A stretch of DNA of 64,000 bases from an uncultured Clostridia bacterium (GCA_947628005.1 CANQYI010000002.1:34506-98505); one strand, 5' to 3'. Positions 1 to 12,238 are shown, numbered from the stretch's first letter. A program made the numbers and translations. The notes: generated by a model from the letters alone, not told the origin.

Positions 1-1466
<1,466 letters not shown>

Positions 1467-1491
1467 TATAAAACACCCCCTAAAAAATATG

Positions 1492-1518
1492 TTAGCACTC
1501 TTCTTGTTCAAGTGCTAA
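1492..1518 (-). promoter_or_regulatory. CIRCE operator (HrcA site) upstream of groESL
   Basis: TTAGCACTC-N9-AAGTGCTAA inverted repeat, one mismatch from consensus TTAGCACTC-N9-GAGTGCTAA. Confidence 0.95.
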
Positions 1519-1521
1519 CAT

Positions 1522-1550
1522 ATTATATCACAATAAAATTTCGGTTTCAA
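1522..1550 (-). promoter_or_regulatory. Sigma-A type promoter of groESL
   Basis: Reverse strand TTGAAA-17 nt-TATAAT immediately upstream of CIRCE. Confidence 0.8.
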
Positions 1551-1605
1551 TCATTTATATAAAATTTAATAATTTATCACATTTGTTTCACATTTTTGAC
1601 AAATA

Positions 1606-2397
1606 CTACTCTAGAATACTAGAAAGGTCGATATTTTTACTTATTTTTCTATTATTTTTAGTTACATTTATATCTGAGAAAAGATAATCTTGATCTATCA
1701 AAACTTGTTTTAATTTACTAAGTTCAAGTACACCTAAAAATGCAGTTGCAATCTCTAAATTATTACAATTTTTAACATTATACATAGAATTAAATACCAT
1801 TTTATTATTGCTATTTAAATAATTTACAATTTGCTTTACCTTATCTTTTACAGTAACTTTTTCGTAAACTGCTAATTTATTTATTTCTTCTGCTTTTTTA
1901 TTTATTTTACTTGCATTTCTATATAAAATATCTGAATAAATTTCATATAATTCATTTACATCAAGTTTTTGACCTGTATAATGAATATTCTCTTTATATT
2001 TTATTTTTTCAAAAGGTTTAGAAAAAGAACCAAAATTAGTTGAATATAATTCTTGTATTTTTTCTGATATCTCTTTGTATTTTTTATATTCTATAATCTT
2101 ATTTATAATATCTTCTTCTGTGATTTCCTCTTCATCTTCTTTAGGCTCAATTTCAGGCAATAATCTTCTAGCTTTTATATCTAGCAAAGTTGCTGCCATA
2201 ACTATAAATTCACTTGCTACTTCTATATTAGATTCAGTTAATTCATTTAAATACTCTACATATTTATCTGTAAGTTCACTAAGTGATATATCGAATATAT
2301 TCATTTTATGTTTTGAAATTAAATATAGTAGCAAATCCATTGGGCCTTCAAAATTCTGTAGTACAACATTATATTTTTCTTTGTTTAAAATATCCAT
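1606..2397 (-). CDS. scpA: Segregation and condensation protein A
   Basis: VVLQNFEGPMDLLLYLISKHKMNIFDISLSELTDKYVEYL is typical ScpA N-terminus. Confidence 0.93.
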   Translation of the reverse strand: MDILNKEKYNVVLQNFEGPMDLLLYLISKHKMNIFDISLSELTDKYVEYLNELTESNIEVASEFIVMAATLLDIKARRLLPEIEPKEDEEEITEEDIINKIIEYKKYKEISEKIQELYSTNFGSFSKPFEKIKYKENIHYTGQKLDVNELYEIYSDILYRNASKINKKAEEINKLAVYEKVTVKDKVKQIVNYLNSNNKMVFNSMYNVKNCNNLEIATAFLGVLELSKLKQVLIDQDYLFSDINVTKNNRKISKNIDLSSILE

Positions 2398-2407
2398 AAT
2401 TCTTCCT

Positions 2408-3130
2408 TTATTTTATTGCTGCCTCTAAAGCAATTTTTATCATATTATCTAAATTCTTTTCTCTCTGTTCTGATGATATTAGTGTTTTTTTGCTATGTGA
2501 ATCAACAACAGATAACAAACAAGATGCCTGTTTATTTAAAGTTTTTGCAATATTAAATAGCGCATATGATTCCATCTCAGCTGCTATACATTTATATTCT
2601 TTTGGAATCCTTGATAGCAGTTTTTCAACGTCTATGTACCAATCAAAACAATCACTAGTAAATACATTTCCTTTAACTAGTTTTATATTAAGATTATTTG
2701 CTACACTTTCAATAATATCGTTTAATTCTTTTGTGCTTTCTATTATATGTTCATCACTATTTCTAAAAGTTAAAGCAAAATTAGACTCAGAATAAGATTT
2801 GTCAACTAAAATTGTATCTAATAATTCTAAATTTTCATCATATGCTCCACAAGAGCCAATTCTAATGATTTTTTCTACATCATAAAATTTATATAATTCA
2901 TAGGAATAAATTCCCATACTAGGCATTCCCATACCACTACCCATTACGGAAATTTCTTTGCCTTTATATATTCCTGTAAATCCTAACATTCCTCTAACTT
3001 CATTAAAGCAAATTGGATTTTCTAAAAATTTTTCTGCTATATATTTTGCTCTTAAAGGATCTCCTGGCATTAAAACTACTTTAGCTATTTCTCCCTTAGC
3101 TGCACTATTATGAACAGTTGGTGCTTTCAT
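2408..3130 (-). CDS. deoD: Purine-nucleoside phosphorylase DeoD-type
   Basis: APTVHNSAAKGEIAKVVLMPGDPLRAKYIAEKFLENP...GMGMPSMGIYSYELYKFYDVEKIIRIGSCGAY. Confidence 0.95.
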   Translation of the reverse strand: MKAPTVHNSAAKGEIAKVVLMPGDPLRAKYIAEKFLENPICFNEVRGMLGFTGIYKGKEISVMGSGMGMPSMGIYSYELYKFYDVEKIIRIGSCGAYDENLELLDTILVDKSYSESNFALTFRNSDEHIIESTKELNDIIESVANNLNIKLVKGNVFTSDCFDWYIDVEKLLSRIPKEYKCIAAEMESYALFNIAKTLNKQASCLLSVVDSHSKKTLISSEQREKNLDNMIKIALEAAIK

Positions 3131-3141
3131 ATAATTCCTCC

Positions 3142-3552
3142 TTAATCATCAATGTAACCTAAACCTCTTCTATATAAATATTGCTTCTTTTTAATATCAT
3201 CCATATTTTTGCACTTTCCACTATTTAATTTTTCTAGTATTTTTTTATCATAATCTGCATCTTGCAAAATCTGAATTTTGTCTTCAATTATATACTTATT
3301 TATACCTTTTTGCAATAGTTTGTTTTTAATTTCGTACGTAGAATAGTCTAATAGACGCATACATTGTCTAATATATGCGTCTACATATTCATAATCATTA
3401 ATATATCCTAATTCTTTCAAATATTCTATAACTTGATCTATGATTTCTTCATCAAAATTTGATTGAGATAATTTTTTTCTCACTTCAAATTCTGTTTTTT
3501 TAGATATTCCAACATACTTTACTGCTTTATTTTTTGCAATTTCAAAGCTCAT
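3142..3552 (-). CDS. recX: Regulatory protein RecX
   Basis: RecX-like helical repeats; directly downstream of recA. Confidence 0.8.
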   Translation of the reverse strand: MSFEIAKNKAVKYVGISKKTEFEVRKKLSQSNFDEEIIDQVIEYLKELGYINDYEYVDAYIRQCMRLLDYSTYEIKNKLLQKGINKYIIEDKIQILQDADYDKKILEKLNSGKCKNMDDIKKKQYLYRRGLGYIDD

Positions 3553-3565
3553 AAAATACTCCTAT

Positions 3566-4605
3566 CTATTCTTCATCTTCTTTTTCATCTGAGATAACTC
3601 CCATACTTTTTTCAAAAGCAGCATTGAAATTATCTCTTATTTTACCTTCAATTTCTTTTAATACTTCAGGATGCTCTTTTAAGTAAGTTTTTGCATTCTC
3701 TCTTCCTTGTCCAATTTTTTCTCCATTATAAGCAAACCATGCGCCACTTTTTTCAACAATATCCATGTTTACACCTAAGTCTAATACACATCCTTCATTT
3801 GATATACCTTGTCCATATACTATATCAAATTCTGCTTCTCTAAATGGAGGAGCTACTTTATTTTTTACAACTTTTACTTTTGTTCTATTACCTAAAACTT
3901 CTCCATCAACTTTTATTGCTTCTTGCTTTCTTACCTCAAGTCTTACGGAAGCATAGAATTTAAGAGCTCTTCCTCCTGGAGTAGTTTCAGGATTTCCAAA
4001 CATTACTCCAACTTTTTCACGTAATTGATTTATAAATATTGCTACTGTTTTTGATTTATTAAGAACACCAGCTAGTTTTCTTAAAGCTTGTGACATTAAT
4101 CTAGCCTGTAATCCTACATGGCTATCTCCCATTTCGCCATCAATTTCAGCTTTAGGTACTAATGCTGCAACTGAATCAATTGTTATAATATCAACAGCAC
4201 CACTTCTAATAAGCTGTTCTGCAATTTCTAGGGCTTGTTCTCCAGTATCTGGTTGAGATACAATTAAATTATCTACATCTACTCCTAATTTTCTAGCATA
4301 TACAGGGTCTAAAGCATGTTCTGCATCTATAAATGCTGCTATACCACCTTGTTTTTGTGCTTCAGCTATTGCATGTAAAGCTACTGTAGTTTTACCAGAA
4401 GATTCTGGTCCATATATTTCTACAATTCTGCCTCTAGGAAATCCTCCTATTCCCAGTGCAATATCTAGGCTTAAAGCTCCACTTGGTATTGAATCAACAC
4501 TAACTGTTGATACTTCTCCTAGTTTCATAACAGAGCCTTTACCAAAATTTTTTTCAATTTGAGACATTGCTATTTCCAATGCTTTTTTCTTTTCTTCTGA
4601 TATCA
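3566..4605 (-). CDS. recA: Recombinase RecA (likely start [11 protein letters not shown] at 4605)
   Basis: [15 protein letters not shown]...[30 protein letters not shown] Shine-Dalgarno just upstream of 4605. The listed ORF extends to 4672. Confidence 0.97.
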
Positions 4606-4700
4606 TAATCTTCCTCCTAATTTCAAACATTTGTTCAATAGACATTTTACTATTATTTTTTTCATTTGTCAATACTAAAAATTAAAAATTATAAAATATT

Positions 4701-6377
4701 TTAGACTAAGATATCATTATTTTCATCACTTAGCACATCATTAAGTCTTGCATTTATAATGTCAATTTTAAATGATGCAGGCTCAATATAGTTACCTTGT
4801 ATATATTTTACTCCAATTCTTTTTAAAGTATCTAGTTCTTCTTTTGTTTCAACACCTACTGCAATTACGTTAGTTTCTTTTCCTATACAATAATTGACTA
4901 ACTTGTTTATATACTCCTGTTTTTCAGTGTTTTCGTTTATACCTCTTACAAAACTCATATCTGGTACAATATAATCAACATCTAATACATTTAAATCATC
5001 TACCGTAAAACTACCTGTGCCAAAATTATCAAAAACTACATAACCTCTATTTTCATGTATAAGATTGATAGTATTTTTTATTACATTTATATCTTCTCTT
5101 TCATAATTTTGAAATTCTATAGCAATTTTGCCATTTCTCATGAGATCGTACAATCTTGGCTTATTTACATATTTATTATAACTTGATATATCTACATTTA
5201 CAAATACAAGTTTTGATTCTTTGGAATGTTGCATATTAAATTTTTCAATTGAATTTATAAGCAATGTCTGTTGTAATTTATCATATCTTTCTAAGTTCTT
5301 TGAATAATTTAATAGTTCAACTATATCAATATCGTTAGAAGATACATGTGTAAATACTTCGTAGCCATGAACTAACTTAGAAGCTAAATTTATAACCGGT
5401 TGATATTTTACCTCAATACCTTTTCTATCGATAGCTTCTTCAACCGCATTTTTTAATTTTAAAGATCTAATTTCTCCAGTACCATCACTGTCTAAATTTA
5501 CATCTTCATAATCTCCATTTTCATCAACTGTAACAACTTGCTTTGGTTGTTGGCTATTATCAGTTTTTTCCTGAACTGATTCTCTAGGGGCACTATAAGC
5601 AAAATAAGAATTTAAAAATTCCACATATTTTTTCCTTGTAAGTTTATATTTATTATACACATCAATACTCTTTGCTTTTGCATCAGCCTCTTTTACATCA
5701 ATAAGCATAAAGAACAATTCTTTATTATTATTTAATTCAGAGGCTAAAAATTTTAAATTATCAAATATAATTTCGCCCTCATTAAGATATCTGTCATGGT
5801 ATTTAATAAGAGTTAAAATAATCTTTTTTTCTTCCTCATCAAAAGAAAATCTTTCTAATATATTTCTAGCTAATTCAACTGATTTATCGTCATGCCCTGC
5901 AAAGCTCTCTGTCCCGTCCTCATTTACAATTTTTACGTATGGTTTGCCTATATCATGTAAAAACATTGTCCACTTCAAAATTTTTCTTTGCCAGTCTCCA
6001 ATAGGTAATTCTTTACTTCCAACATATTCAATTGTACAAAGTATGTGTTTAAATACTCCATACTTGTGATAAGAATTATTCTGTTGGCAATTTATTACAT
6101 TTTCACCTAAAGCGTTTTTAGTATAAAATTCAGGAAAATGCTTCATAAATATAGGATCTTGTGTTACCTTAGTTAAAATAAAAGCTACATTATCTTCGAG
6201 TAAAATATTTGTATATATATTGGTAAGTTCTTGTGGATCTTTATCATACATATAAAGATTTCCTATTATCTTCCTTACTCTTGCTTCTTCCTTTATATAC
6301 AATATATCAGAATCAATATCACTAACATTTACATTTTTTTCGTTATCAACCATCTTAATCCTCTCCAATACTTTCAC
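4701..6377 (-). CDS. HD domain plus degenerate EAL domain protein
   Basis: HD-domain segment FLHDIGKPYVKIVNEDGTESFAGHDDKSVELARNIL; EAL-like segment YQPVINLASKLVHGYEVFTHV...VVFDNFGTGSFTVDDL...VGVETKEELDTLKRIGVKYIQGNYIEP. Confidence 0.85.
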   Translation of the reverse strand: MKVLERIKMVDNEKNVNVSDIDSDILYIKEEARVRKIIGNLYMYDKDPQELTNIYTNILLEDNVAFILTKVTQDPIFMKHFPEFYTKNALGENVINCQQNNSYHKYGVFKHILCTIEYVGSKELPIGDWQRKILKWTMFLHDIGKPYVKIVNEDGTESFAGHDDKSVELARNILERFSFDEEEKKIILTLIKYHDRYLNEGEIIFDNLKFLASELNNNKELFFMLIDVKEADAKAKSIDVYNKYKLTRKKYVEFLNSYFAYSAPRESVQEKTDNSQQPKQVVTVDENGDYEDVNLDSDGTGEIRSLKLKNAVEEAIDRKGIEVKYQPVINLASKLVHGYEVFTHVSSNDIDIVELLNYSKNLERYDKLQQTLLINSIEKFNMQHSKESKLVFVNVDISSYNKYVNKPRLYDLMRNGKIAIEFQNYEREDINVIKNTINLIHENRGYVVFDNFGTGSFTVDDLNVLDVDYIVPDMSFVRGINENTEKQEYINKLVNYCIGKETNVIAVGVETKEELDTLKRIGVKYIQGNYIEPASFKIDIINARLNDVLSDENNDILV

Positions 6378-6457
6378 TTAATATATTAACACATATTTTA
6401 TTTTTTAACAATATTTAATCTTTTTTTTGTAAATTAATTTTATTTTCCAAATTTATG

Positions 6458-6486
6458 TTGACATTTTCGTTAAAAAAAGGTATAAT
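6458..6486 (+). promoter_or_regulatory. Sigma-A promoter of rplM-rpsI
   Basis: TTGACA (6458-6463), 17-nt spacer, TATAAT (6481-6486). Confidence 0.85.
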
Positions 6487-6571
6487 GTATAAGTATTGTA
6501 ACGTAATTTTGAATAAAACCCCGGAAACGTTCAAGATTGCTTTAAAATAAATTTAGGAGGATATTTATAAT

Positions 6572-7006
6572 ATGAATAATACTACACATAGCGTAAAAGC
6601 TAATGAAATTGAAAAGAAATGGTATATTATAGATGCTGATTCTAAGCCTCTTGGTAGAGTTGCTTCAGAAGCTGCAAAATTATTAAAAGGCAAACACAAA
6701 CCTACTTATACTACAAATTTAGATTGTGGTGATAATGTAATTGTTATAAATTCAGATAAAATGATTTTAACTGGAAACAAATTAAATGAAAAAATTTATA
6801 GACATCATTCTGGTTATATTGGCGGAATGAAAGAAACTCCTTATAAGGACCTAATGGCAAATTCATCTGACAAAGCTTTACTTATAGCAGTTAAAGGAAT
6901 GTTACCAAAAAATTCTTTAGGTAGAAAAATGCTTACAAATATAAGAGTATTTAAAGGTTCAGAGCATACTCATTCAGCTCAAAAGCCTGAAATTTGGAAT
7001 TATTAG
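6572..7006 (+). CDS. rplM: 50S ribosomal protein L13
   Basis: KKWYIIDADSKPLGRVASEAAKLLKGKHKPTYTTNLDCGDNVIVIN. Confidence 0.97.
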   Translation: MNNTTHSVKANEIEKKWYIIDADSKPLGRVASEAAKLLKGKHKPTYTTNLDCGDNVIVINSDKMILTGNKLNEKIYRHHSGYIGGMKETPYKDLMANSSDKALLIAVKGMLPKNSLGRKMLTNIRVFKGSEHTHSAQKPEIWNY

Positions 7007-7018
7007 GAGGAATAAAAT

Positions 7019-7414
7019 ATGGCAAAGAAAGAATACATATATGCAACAGGAAAAAGAAAATCTTCTATAGCAAGAGTAAATATTATTCCTGGAACAGGTA
7101 AAATTACAATAAACAAAAAAGATATAAATGAAGTTTATAACCTTGAAACATTAAAAGCAATTATATTAAAACCTTTTAATGTTACAAATATGATTGAAAA
7201 ATATGATGTTGAAGCAACTGTTAGAGGTGGCGGATTTTCAGGTCAAGCTGGAGCTATTGCTCATGGTATAGCTAAAGCTTTAGCTACTACAGATCCTGAA
7301 GTAAGACTTATATTAAAGAGAAATGGATTACTTACTAGAGACTCAAGAGTTAAAGAAAGAAGAAAATATGGTCTTAAAAAAGCAAGAAAAGCACCTCAAT
7401 TTTCAAAGAGATAA
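7019..7414 (+). CDS. rpsI: 30S ribosomal protein S9
   Basis: [29 protein letters not shown]...[17 protein letters not shown]. Confidence 0.97.
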   Translation: MAKKEYIYATGKRKSSIARVNIIPGTGKITINKKDINEVYNLETLKAIILKPFNVTNMIEKYDVEATVRGGGFSGQAGAIAHGIAKALATTDPEVRLILKRNGLLTRDSRVKERRKYGLKKARKAPQFSKR

Positions 7415-7422
7415 GATTATAC

Positions 7423-7457
7423 AAAAAACTCGGAAATTTTATTTTCCGAGTTTTTTC
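7423..7457 (+). terminator. Intrinsic terminator after rpsI
   Basis: AACTCGGAAA...TTTCCGAGTT followed by TTTTT. Confidence 0.85.
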
Positions 7458-7556
7458 GTTTAATCGAAAAAACTTTTTATTTTTGATATTTTTTTCGATT
7501 CAGTTTGCAAAAATGTAAAAGTTTAGAAATTTATTTTTCAAGTTTAATTGTATAAT

Positions 7557-8249
7557 CTATTCTAACAATTCTAAAGCTGTATCATTCGTTACATTTTCCA
7601 TACCTGATATATTATAAAATGTACTTGGTATTTCTCCTATTATAACCGTTTCTGCTATTACTATATCATTCGAAAATGTTTGTATTGATGAGTAAAATGG
7701 TGCTATTGTTTTTACATCTGTATCAATTTTTAATATTATTTTATGCTTGGTTTGATTTATTCCTGCTTCTTCAAATTCAGATAAAAACTTTACAGATATA
7801 GTTCCAGATAACACACTTTTTATTTTTATTTTTGGGCCATACCCACCAAATATATTACTACCAAATATACTTCCTAAAGGTATCGTCATGTTAGAATAAC
7901 TAGAATCTTGTAATCTGTTTTGCATATCAATTTCTATTTTTCCTGCTAATTTATTCATTTGAATCGAATTTGAAGTTATTGATCTAACTTTACCTTTTTC
8001 ATCTTGATTTACAGTAACTAAAGTATCATATGTTATATTTTGCATATTGGTTTCTACTGCTTTATTGGAAATTGTTAAAGCAGTAATTCTTGCTTTATAC
8101 TCACACAGTTCCTTTATAGTCGGTTCTATTCTTTTCATTAATATAAAATATATAAATATTATAGATATTATTAATATAAAAATAAAGACAAACGGTTTTT
8201 TATTAAAACGCATTTGTCTTAAAGTTAATTTATAATACTTAAGTCTCAT
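7557..8249 (-). CDS. yunB: Sporulation protein YunB
   Basis: N-terminal TM, then ITSNSIQMNKLAGKIEIDMQNRL...IPLGSIFGSNIFGGYGPKIKIKS, characteristic YunB. Confidence 0.85.
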   Translation of the reverse strand: MRLKYYKLTLRQMRFNKKPFVFIFILIISIIFIYFILMKRIEPTIKELCEYKARITALTISNKAVETNMQNITYDTLVTVNQDEKGKVRSITSNSIQMNKLAGKIEIDMQNRLQDSSYSNMTIPLGSIFGSNIFGGYGPKIKIKSVLSGTISVKFLSEFEEAGINQTKHKIILKIDTDVKTIAPFYSSIQTFSNDIVIAETVIIGEIPSTFYNISGMENVTNDTALELLE

Positions 8250-8252
8250 ATT

Positions 8253-9791
8253 TTATCTGATAATAAATATTTTTTGACCTACATCTATAATATTTTCATC
8301 GACTATATTTTCGTTTGTCTTCATTATTTTTTCTACACTTGTTTTATATCTCTTAGCAATAGACCACAAAGTGTCCCCTGGTTTTACAATATATATATTC
8401 ATACTGTCTAAATTTACAAGTTCCATATCATTTTCATTTAAATTATCAATTATACTCAAATTACTAACATTCTCTACTATTACTATTACTTTTAGTCCAA
8501 TTTTTACCTCTATATCATTTCCATTTTGTACTATGTTTATTCCATTGTTCTTGATATCTACAATTAACTTAGAATTATTTTGGACTTCATCTAGTACTAA
8601 ATTTTCATTTACTAATATATCTATTGATTTGCTTTCTAATTCTAAGGTATCTTGATTAATATAGAATAAATTTACTTTTGCAGTTCCGGACAATGTTACA
8701 TTATTTCCAGTAATGTCATAATTTATATAGCTTAAATCCAAATCATAATCAACCAATTTGGCATTTGCTGGTAATATATTAGTTATATTTTCTTTAATAT
8801 CTATATTTTTTGTAAATTTATTAGAGGTTGATACAACTTGCATATCATTTGTATCATACGTTAATTCTTTAGATTGACTATAAAAATCATCTATATACTC
8901 TACCTCTTCTTCTTCATACATATTTATGCATGCTTCTATTTGATATTCTACAGTTATTGTCTTAGTAGATGTAATTTCATTATTTATTCTTATATCGAAA
9001 TCTTTTATAACATAGTCTATATCATATTTTGATTTGTCGTTTATATTATCAAGTTCTACCATGGCAGAAAATGGAACTGTTACATTAATTTTCTTTACCA
9101 TATTTTCTTTATTTTCAGCAAGATATAGTATTCTAATATTAATATCACCTTTTAGCATAATTTTATTGTAACTTTCTTTATATTCTGTATTAACTATATT
9201 TGCTTCCACTTTTAATATTTCAAATAAATCTTCTGCTTCGCTCGGCAAAACTACATCTTCTTTAGATGCTATTATACTCCTCTTTACGCACATCATATTA
9301 TTAAAATTTGACCTGCACATTTTACACTCTATTGGATCATCAGTATTAAATTTATTAACTAAACTTATAGAATTACTCTTCTTTGCTTTAATTTTAAATA
9401 TGATTTCTGTCTTTACAGCTATTTTTCTCTCATTTGGTAATGAATGAATTATATTTTTAGTAATTGGTACTATACCTATATCCATATCATTTTGAATTCC
9501 TTTTACATTTATTATTTGTGTGTATGGATGAGAAACAAATAACCCCCTTGTACTAAATTTTTCATCAGCAACTTTGTATATAACGAAGTAATTTATTTTT
9601 CCATCTATCTTTATTTTATCATTATATACATCAAAATCTGATATGTATGGTGTTACAGAAACATTAATTATTTTTACCGCATCTGGTTTTGTATCTGGAA
9701 CTATAATATCTTGTTCCACCCAAGTACTTATATCCTCACTAATTGTAGCATTATTCAAATTTAAATTTTTTCTTTCTGTGTTTACTAACAT
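8253..9791 (-). CDS. sipL: DUF3794 (SPOCS) plus C-terminal LysM spore-coat protein, SipL-like
   Basis: 512 aa; repeated DUF3794-like modules; C-terminal LysM NIYIVKPGDTLWSIAKRYKTSVEKIMKTN. Confidence 0.8.
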   Translation of the reverse strand: MLVNTERKNLNLNNATISEDISTWVEQDIIVPDTKPDAVKIINVSVTPYISDFDVYNDKIKIDGKINYFVIYKVADEKFSTRGLFVSHPYTQIINVKGIQNDMDIGIVPITKNIIHSLPNERKIAVKTEIIFKIKAKKSNSISLVNKFNTDDPIECKMCRSNFNNMMCVKRSIIASKEDVVLPSEAEDLFEILKVEANIVNTEYKESYNKIMLKGDINIRILYLAENKENMVKKINVTVPFSAMVELDNINDKSKYDIDYVIKDFDIRINNEITSTKTITVEYQIEACINMYEEEEVEYIDDFYSQSKELTYDTNDMQVVSTSNKFTKNIDIKENITNILPANAKLVDYDLDLSYINYDITGNNVTLSGTAKVNLFYINQDTLELESKSIDILVNENLVLDEVQNNSKLIVDIKNNGINIVQNGNDIEVKIGLKVIVIVENVSNLSIIDNLNENDMELVNLDSMNIYIVKPGDTLWSIAKRYKTSVEKIMKTNENIVDENIIDVGQKIFIIR

Positions 9792-10045
9792 AAAATTCCT
9801 CCTCTTTATATTAGTACACTATATTCATATAATTTTGATTATATTACTATTTTTTTTATTTTTGTAACTTTATTTATTTCATATTCATAATATATATTAG
9901 TTAAATAATTTAATATTATTTAACATTAGAAATTTATCTTAAACTTTAAATGATAAAATAATACTATATATAATCTCCTTTAATAACAAATGTGGCACAC
10001 TAGTCACTTACCGCTCCTAAATTATTTTAGGAGCGTTTTTAAAGT

Positions 10046-10076
10046 CAAAAAAAGATAGTGAAAAAATCACTATCTT
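10046..10076 (-). terminator. Intrinsic terminator after veg
   Basis: Reverse strand AAGATAGTG-ATTTTTT-CACTATCTT followed by TTTTT. Confidence 0.75.
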
Positions 10077-10103
10077 AAATCAACCTCTTATTAATCGCCA
10101 ATA

Positions 10104-10397
10104 TTATAATCTAGTATATTTTGGCGTAGAAAAATCATATCTTGTTATAGCTTCCCCATTTGGTAAGCTAAGTTCTAAGTTATTAGTAACTAAATCTGTA
10201 TAACTATAAGATAACTTATTATCAGTTTCATTTTCTCTAAATACAAATAGATTAGAATACGTACTATCTATAACCCCTTTTTTATATATGCATTTATTTC
10301 TTCCTATGTTTGCTTTTACAAAAATCTCTTGTCCAACATATTCTTCAACGTCACGTCTAACTTTTAGTAAAGATTCTTTTGAAACCATAACAATCAC
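10104..10397 (-). CDS. veg: Veg family protein (DUF1021); start probably the internal Met of MVSKESLLKV
   Basis: LLKVRRDVEEYVGQEIFVKANIGRNKCIYKKGVIDSTYSNLFVF. Confidence 0.85.
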   Translation of the reverse strand: MIVMVSKESLLKVRRDVEEYVGQEIFVKANIGRNKCIYKKGVIDSTYSNLFVFRENETDNKLSYSYTDLVTNNLELSLPNGEAITRYDFSTPKYTRL

Positions 10398-10573
10398 CTA
10401 TATGTACCCTCTCTATGGCCAAATTATAGCATTTTTATCAATACTTGTCAAAACTAGTAGTTTTATAGGATACACTATTATTTCAAAATTATGTATATTG
10501 TTTTTGCGTTTACAAACAAGATTATAGCAAAATTCAAAATGTGCTTTTAAAATATTACATTTGTGTAAAAATA

Positions 10574-11797
10574 TTATTTCCCTGTATTTATATATTCAAT
10601 TGCTCTTTTTAATTGTGTGTCTTTTTGTCTATCAAAAGTTATTTCATTTTTTTGATCTTCAGGTAACTCTACAAATATATTTGGCTCAATTCCATTTTTA
10701 TGGATTTCTACACCACTTGGTGTATAATATTTTGATGTTGTTACTGCCAATGCTCCTCTTCCTTGTAATTTTTCCACAGTTTGCACTATACCTTTACCAA
10801 ATGTTTTTGTTCCAACTATCTTTCCTTTAGATGTATCTTTAATAATCCCCGCTAAAATTTCAGAAGCACTTGCACTATGTTCATTTACTAAAACAACTAG
10901 TGGCACTTGTACTTCATCAGACTTACTTGCCTTATACACTTTCTCCGTTCCATCTTTATATTTTAGCCTTAATATTTCTCCTGGTGGCACTAATAAATCT
11001 GCTATTTTTAAAGTTTCATCTACAAGCCCACCAGAATTATTTCTTAAATCAATTATAAGTCCATTTACATTTCCATTAAATTTATCATACTCTGTTTTAA
11101 ATTGTTTATATATACTATTTTCAAAAGCCCAAATTCTTATATACCCTATATTACCTTCTAACATTTCTGATTCAATATTATTTACTGATATTGTTTTTCT
11201 TTGTATCTGTTTTTCTAACATCTCATCAGAATTTCTTAATATAGTAAGTTTTACAGTGCTTCCTTCTTCTCCTTTTATTTTATCTGTGCATTCAGAATAT
11301 GTTTCTTTTGTAACTACCAAATCATCCACAGTCAAAATTATATCTCCTACTTTTAAGCCTGCTTCCTGTGCTGGAGTATTTGGCATAATTCCTAAAATGA
11401 TTATTCCTTTATTTTCATCATCATAAGAAATATGAACTCCTATACCACCATATTGTTCTGTGCCAGAGATCAACATTTCTTCATATTCTTCATCTGTAAT
11501 ATATCTAGTATATGGATCATCTGTTGCTTCAGCTATTCCACTAATGGCTCCATCAATTAGCTTATCTACATTCTGGTCATCTATATGCTCTTTTACTATT
11601 CTATTAAGTGCCTCATTTATTCTATCTATTTGCTCTGAATTTAAGCCATATACATCAACATCTTTTTTATCATCTGCTATTGGGCTTAAAATTGTAACAA
11701 CAGCCCATATAGTAATTGCTGTAATAAGCACAATAATAGCAATACATAATACTCTATATACAATTTTTCCTAATTGCAATTTATCATCTTTTTCCAT
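10574..11797 (-). CDS. S41 family C-terminal processing peptidase
   Basis: PDZ domain GIGVHISYDDENKGIIILGIMPNTPAQEAGLKVGDII; S41 core EHSASASEILAGIIKDTSKGKIVGTKTFGKGIVQ. Confidence 0.93.
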   Translation of the reverse strand: MEKDDKLQLGKIVYRVLCIAIIVLITAITIWAVVTILSPIADDKKDVDVYGLNSEQIDRINEALNRIVKEHIDDQNVDKLIDGAISGIAEATDDPYTRYITDEEYEEMLISGTEQYGGIGVHISYDDENKGIIILGIMPNTPAQEAGLKVGDIILTVDDLVVTKETYSECTDKIKGEEGSTVKLTILRNSDEMLEKQIQRKTISVNNIESEMLEGNIGYIRIWAFENSIYKQFKTEYDKFNGNVNGLIIDLRNNSGGLVDETLKIADLLVPPGEILRLKYKDGTEKVYKASKSDEVQVPLVVLVNEHSASASEILAGIIKDTSKGKIVGTKTFGKGIVQTVEKLQGRGALAVTTSKYYTPSGVEIHKNGIEPNIFVELPEDQKNEITFDRQKDTQLKRAIEYINTGK

Positions 11798-12010
11798 AAG
11801 AAATCTCCTCTAAACATTTTTATTATATATTAAATAAAAATATTAGTCAAATAAATTACGGTAAATATAATGTGTAATTTTTGTGTTAACTTAAAAAAAA
11901 TATTGCTATAACTTGACATATTTAATAATATATTGTATAATTTATGAGTAATCTCAGAAATACTTATTACAGCAATAACAAGTATTTCCCACTGGAAGGA
12001 GGGAAACTAT

Positions 12011-12184
12011 ATGCCAGGAATAAAAATCAAAGACAATGAAAGTTTAGATAATGCACTAGCTAGATTTAAGAAGCAATGTGCAAAGTATGGCGTGCTTGCT
12101 GAAATTCGTAAAAGAGAACATTATGAGAAACCTAGTGTAAAAAGAAAGAAGAAATCAGAGGCCGCAAGAAAAAGAAAACATTAA
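12011..12184 (+). CDS. rpsU: 30S ribosomal protein S21 (57 aa, not in ORF track)
   Basis: [57 protein letters not shown]; Shine-Dalgarno GGAGGG upstream. Confidence 0.95.
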   Translation: MPGIKIKDNESLDNALARFKKQCAKYGVLAEIRKREHYEKPSVKRKKKSEAARKRKH

Positions 12185-12210
12185 TATTGTTAATTTTTAA
12201 ATTTATATAG

Positions 12211-12238
12211 AAAAAGCAGAATTTTATTCTGCTTTTTT
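12211..12238 (+). terminator. Intrinsic terminator, possibly bidirectional, after rpsU
   Basis: AAAAAGCAGAATTTTATTCTGCTTTTTT. Confidence 0.8.
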
